This document shows, piece after piece, positions 44,094 through 44,565 of a stretch of DNA of 44,565 nt; the stretch's first letter is position 1; the number at the start of each line of letters is the position of its first letter. Under the pieces are notes generated by a model. It worked only from the letters and a program-made list of their open reading frames with translations, was not told the DNA's origin and did not search any database. The DNA comes from Bacteroidota bacterium. GTDB lineage: Bacteria; Bacteroidota; Rhodothermia; Rhodothermales; Bin80. The DNA lies in the NCBI GenBank assembly GCA_028873925.1, contig JAPPNA010000080.1:1-44565 (forward strand), read 5' to 3'. The position numbers were made by a program, and so were the translations under genes.

Positions 44094-44565
44094 GGGGATG
44101 CCTCAATGAATTCGTGAATGGGAGCCAGTGGTGAACCTGAAGTGGTCATAGGATAACTGTACCGCAATATATGTGCCAATCGCGTGCCAAAGTGTGTATT
44201 GAGACCAAAGTGGCCACCCGGAGGGGCTTGGTTTTCTGCAGGAATCGGTTGGATTTGAGTCCAGCTTCCGGCTCGGGACTTAGCGGTAGCGTGTGAGCTG
44301 AACGGGTTCATCTGAGAGGCTAAGCGGAGCATGTTGAAGCCACAGGGAAGTTTGAACAGTCTTGCTCGCAGGCATTGTCCGACCTGTAGTTCCGCTCGCT
44401 TCAGCGAGGTGCAATCCAAGTTCAGGCGGCCCCCCGCAGGCGGAGCCCCGGATTCAGTTTGCAAATAGGAGAGGGGCCTAGGGCTGCCCGGCCTAATTAG
44501 ATCATCTTGGCTTCAGCTATAGCACGAGCATTTTGCCGTCTCAGGCTGATGTTGGATCAGGTACC
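44094..44565. other. Non-coding right edge with a possible IS21-type end
   Basis: No gene recognised; the - strand frame at 44078-44464 has no protein-like pattern. It holds the VWA promoter region. At about 44202-44222 the - strand reads CCGGGTGGCCACTTTGGTC, which resembles the sub-terminal repeats of IS21-family elements (GGTGGCCA..TTT..), so another element or its remnant may reach in from the right. A small CTCGC-TTCA-GCGAG hairpin lies at 44395-44408. Window ends with GGTACC. Confidence 0.4.
44164..44191 (-). promoter_or_regulatory. Candidate Bacteroidota-type promoter of the VWA gene
   Basis: On the - strand: TTTG (complement of 44188-44191), 16 bases, then TATATTGC (complement of 44164-44171), resembling the -33 TTTG and -7 TAnnTTTG boxes. 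The spacing is somewhat short. It would start transcription about 65 bases before the VWA start codon at 44093. Confidence 0.4.

Overview
The window looks like a chromosomal piece (possibly a clone insert, given its length) of a GC-rich, Gram-negative bacterium of the Bacteroidota/Rhodothermota side of the tree. Evidence: a SusC/SusD pair, a GWxTD-like secreted protein, a large FG-GAP/ASPIC-UnbV lipoprotein, a 6-bladed-propeller secreted protein, a von Willebrand protein with a carboxypeptidase-regulatory N-domain, many genes without a Shine-Dalgarno site, and some promoter-like sequences resembling the Bacteroidota -33/-7 pattern. The placement is inference from gene content. I found no tRNA, rRNA or CRISPR.

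Region 1 (1-18.1 kb) is housekeeping, all on the + strand: rpsA with a long acidic N-terminal extension; an ALDH7-type dehydrogenase overlapping an aminotransferase and a small membrane protein; prfB with an intact programmed +1 frameshift; nadB; then the conserved order rimP-nusA-infB-rbfA-truB-ribF-rpsO-pnp, with a strong RNA hairpin between rpsO and pnp. Region 2 (18.1-22.9 kb) holds an M16 peptidase, a sulfatase-like lipoprotein and two tandem paralogs of Mrr-type restriction endonucleases. Both paralogs keep the Mrr fold sequence but have lost the catalytic Q-x-K, and the second has also lost the Asp. This pair is the most unusual thing in the window.

Region 3 (23.2-33.1 kb) is a nutrient-uptake/surface block: SusC, SusD and a clear intrinsic terminator, then a GWxTD-like protein (- strand) and a 1096-residue FG-GAP lipoprotein (+ strand) whose start codons overlap head to head in a single CATG. 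Region 4 (33.1-36.6 kb) holds a sugar-nucleotide epimerase, scpA and scpB (condensin partners), and a convergent secreted beta-propeller protein.

Region 5 (36.6-44.6 kb) begins with a badly decayed IS21-type element (istA and istB remnants with frameshifts and deletions). It is followed by an SNF2-family helicase paired with a SWIM zinc-finger protein, and a - strand VWA-domain protein. The right edge has a short sequence resembling an IS21 end. The two window edges (1-595 and 44094-44565) carry no gene I can recognise.
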